Assembly (NCBI GenBank): GCA_963739795.1
Contig: CAVUBL010000015.1
Location: 124,001 to 188,000, forward strand
Length of the DNA stretch: 64,000 bases
From: CAVUBL01 sp963739795
GTDB taxonomy: Bacteria > Acidobacteriota > Thermoanaerobaculia > Multivoradales > DATKCC01
Reading direction: 5' to 3'
This document shows positions 63,369 to 64,000 of the stretch, piece by piece (positions within the stretch are counted from its first letter, which is position 1; every line of letters starts with the position of its first letter). Both the position numbers and the translations under genes were made by a program. Below the pieces are notes generated by a model. It did no database searches, was not told the origin of the DNA, and saw nothing but the letters and a program-made list of their open reading frames with translations.

Positions 63369-63480
63369 CGCCCGGTTCTTCTCGAGCACGTAGCTCGGTG
63401 TCGAGTCGTAGTCACTCGGTTGACCAGGTCGGGTACGGCGGCCGTCGCCAGGTCCTCTGGCAGGACCCCTGGCACTCCGG

Positions 63481-63912
63481 CTGAGCCTGGACACCACGTT
63501 CCTCATCGACCTTCATCGGTTGTGGTTGGGAGCGGAGTCCACTGGCCTGGCTCATCGGTTTCTCGAAACGGCGCCGAAAGCCGAGCCGTTCCTGTCGACC
63601 GTGGCCCTCGGTGAGCTCACGGGAGGCTTCACCAGCGCTGAGCATCCCGCGGTCCGCATGATGCACGAGCAGCACTCCCTGCTTCCCGTGGACCAGGAGA
63701 CGGCGCTCCTCTACGCGGGCGGCGCCCGGGACTTGCGCAGCCGAGGGCTGTTGATCGGCAGCAACGATCTCCGGATCGGAGCATCCAGCTTGCGATTCGG
63801 ACTCCCGATAGTGACCGCAAACCTGGAGCACTTCCGACGTATCGCTGGCGTCCGCACAGTTGACGGCTTGGCGCCGTGGATACTCAGTTCGGATATACTA
63901 TCTTCGGATTGA
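63481..63912 (+). CDS. vapC: PIN-domain (VapC/FitB-like) toxin lacking a standard start codon
   Basis: About 143 residues of PIN-domain sequence: catalytic Asp in LSLDTTFLIDLHRLW, Glu in STVALGELTGGF, Asp in LLIGSNDLRIGASSL, and PIVTANLEHFRRIAGVRTVD at the end. The frame is open from 63424 but contains no ATG, GTG or TTG before 63520, which would remove the first Asp. The natural beginning, by family alignment, is near CTG 63481 or CTG 63487; an ancestral GTG may have mutated to CTG. No antitoxin gene precedes it; an inverted-repeat element ends 112 bp upstream. So this toxin is either read from a CTG start or already inactive. Confidence 0.65.
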   Translation: MSLDTTFLIDLHRLWLGAESTGLAHRFLETAPKAEPFLSTVALGELTGGFTSAEHPAVRMMHEQHSLLPVDQETALLYAGGARDLRSRGLLIGSNDLRIGASSLRFGLPIVTANLEHFRRIAGVRTVDGLAPWILSSDILSSD

Positions 63913-63933
63913 GCATCCGCAAAGGAAACAGAG

Positions 63934-64000
63934 ATGGACCAGGACGTCGCCCGCCAGCACCTCGAAAGGTTCCTCGACTCGAAAGTGAGCCACCACACCC
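63934..64000 (+). CDS. Unknown protein, 5' end only
   Basis: An ATG at 63934, 8 nt after AAAGGA, opens a frame that stays open to the window edge (22 codons: starting MDQDVARQHLERFLDSKV). It follows the PIN gene by 21 bp. Too short to recognise. Confidence 0.4.
   Translation, partial: MDQDVARQHLERFLDSKVSHHT

Noticed and set aside
63026..63484. 152-codon plus-strand frame across the inverted-repeat element
   Set aside because: It runs through a terminal-inverted-repeat element, has arginine/serine-rich composition and no recognisable domain.

Overview
The window is about 70% GC, densely coded and clearly chromosomal, from a Gram-negative-type bacterium: it encodes outer-membrane beta-barrels, a porin, exported multiheme c-type cytochromes and a chemotaxis system. 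The mix of a cobalamin-dependent ribonucleotide reductase, an aerobic (form I) CO dehydrogenase, pyruvate:ferredoxin oxidoreductase and many-heme cytochromes suggests a flexible soil or sediment respirer. An Acidobacteriota-like lineage is my guess; no rRNA or other phylogenetic marker is present to prove it.

Layout. 1-5 kb (minus): nrdJ (3' end cut off), infC with a rare AUC start, a metallo-beta-lactamase-fold hydrolase, and an ArsR repressor with its own operator and terminator. 5-10 kb: an exported transglutaminase-like protein, a CDF zinc-type exporter behind a hairpin-rich leader, and a GT-C-like membrane protein. 10.2-25.2 kb (minus): one long signalling operon, hybrid kinase - OmpR-type regulator - PAS kinase - CheY-like - GAF protein - cheD - cheA - porin - PstS-like binding protein - MCP - cheW - cheR - cheB - HD-GYP, with many 4-8 nt overlaps. 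25.4-29.8 kb (plus): a three-gene 2-oxoacid (probably pyruvate):ferredoxin oxidoreductase whose first subunit fuses gamma, GltD-like and ferredoxin parts. 29.7-36.5 kb: a duplicated S41 protease, two nucleotide-sugar enzymes, a glycosyltransferase and an aldo/keto reductase.

36.5-45.9 kb (minus) is the most striking block. A 25-CXXCH cytochrome, an outer-membrane barrel and a 9-CXXCH cytochrome form an operon that looks like an extracellular-electron-transfer conduit. Immediately upstream lie a good sigma-54 (-24/-12) promoter, a perfect IHF consensus site and dyad/tandem repeats. Then come the regulators: a degenerate receiver, an NtrC-type activator, and a sensor kinase whose periplasmic loop itself carries a CXXCH haem-c motif. 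I infer that a haem-c redox (or gas) sensor controls the conduit.

46-50.8 kb: a penicillin-acylase-family hydrolase, a double-Usp protein and an exported PPC/Fn3 protein. 50.9-60.4 kb (plus): a CO dehydrogenase operon, XdhC (coxI-like) - MobA-like - XdhC-YHS fusion (coxF-like) - coxD - coxE - coxG - coxM - coxS - coxL. CoxL has the form I active-site loop AYRCSFR. 60.4-64 kb: a GyrI-like protein, an AbrB/VapC toxin-antitoxin pair, a wrecked vapBC, a DUF4386-like membrane protein, two inverted-repeat elements, and a PIN toxin without a normal start codon. I saw no tRNA, rRNA, CRISPR array or intact transposase.
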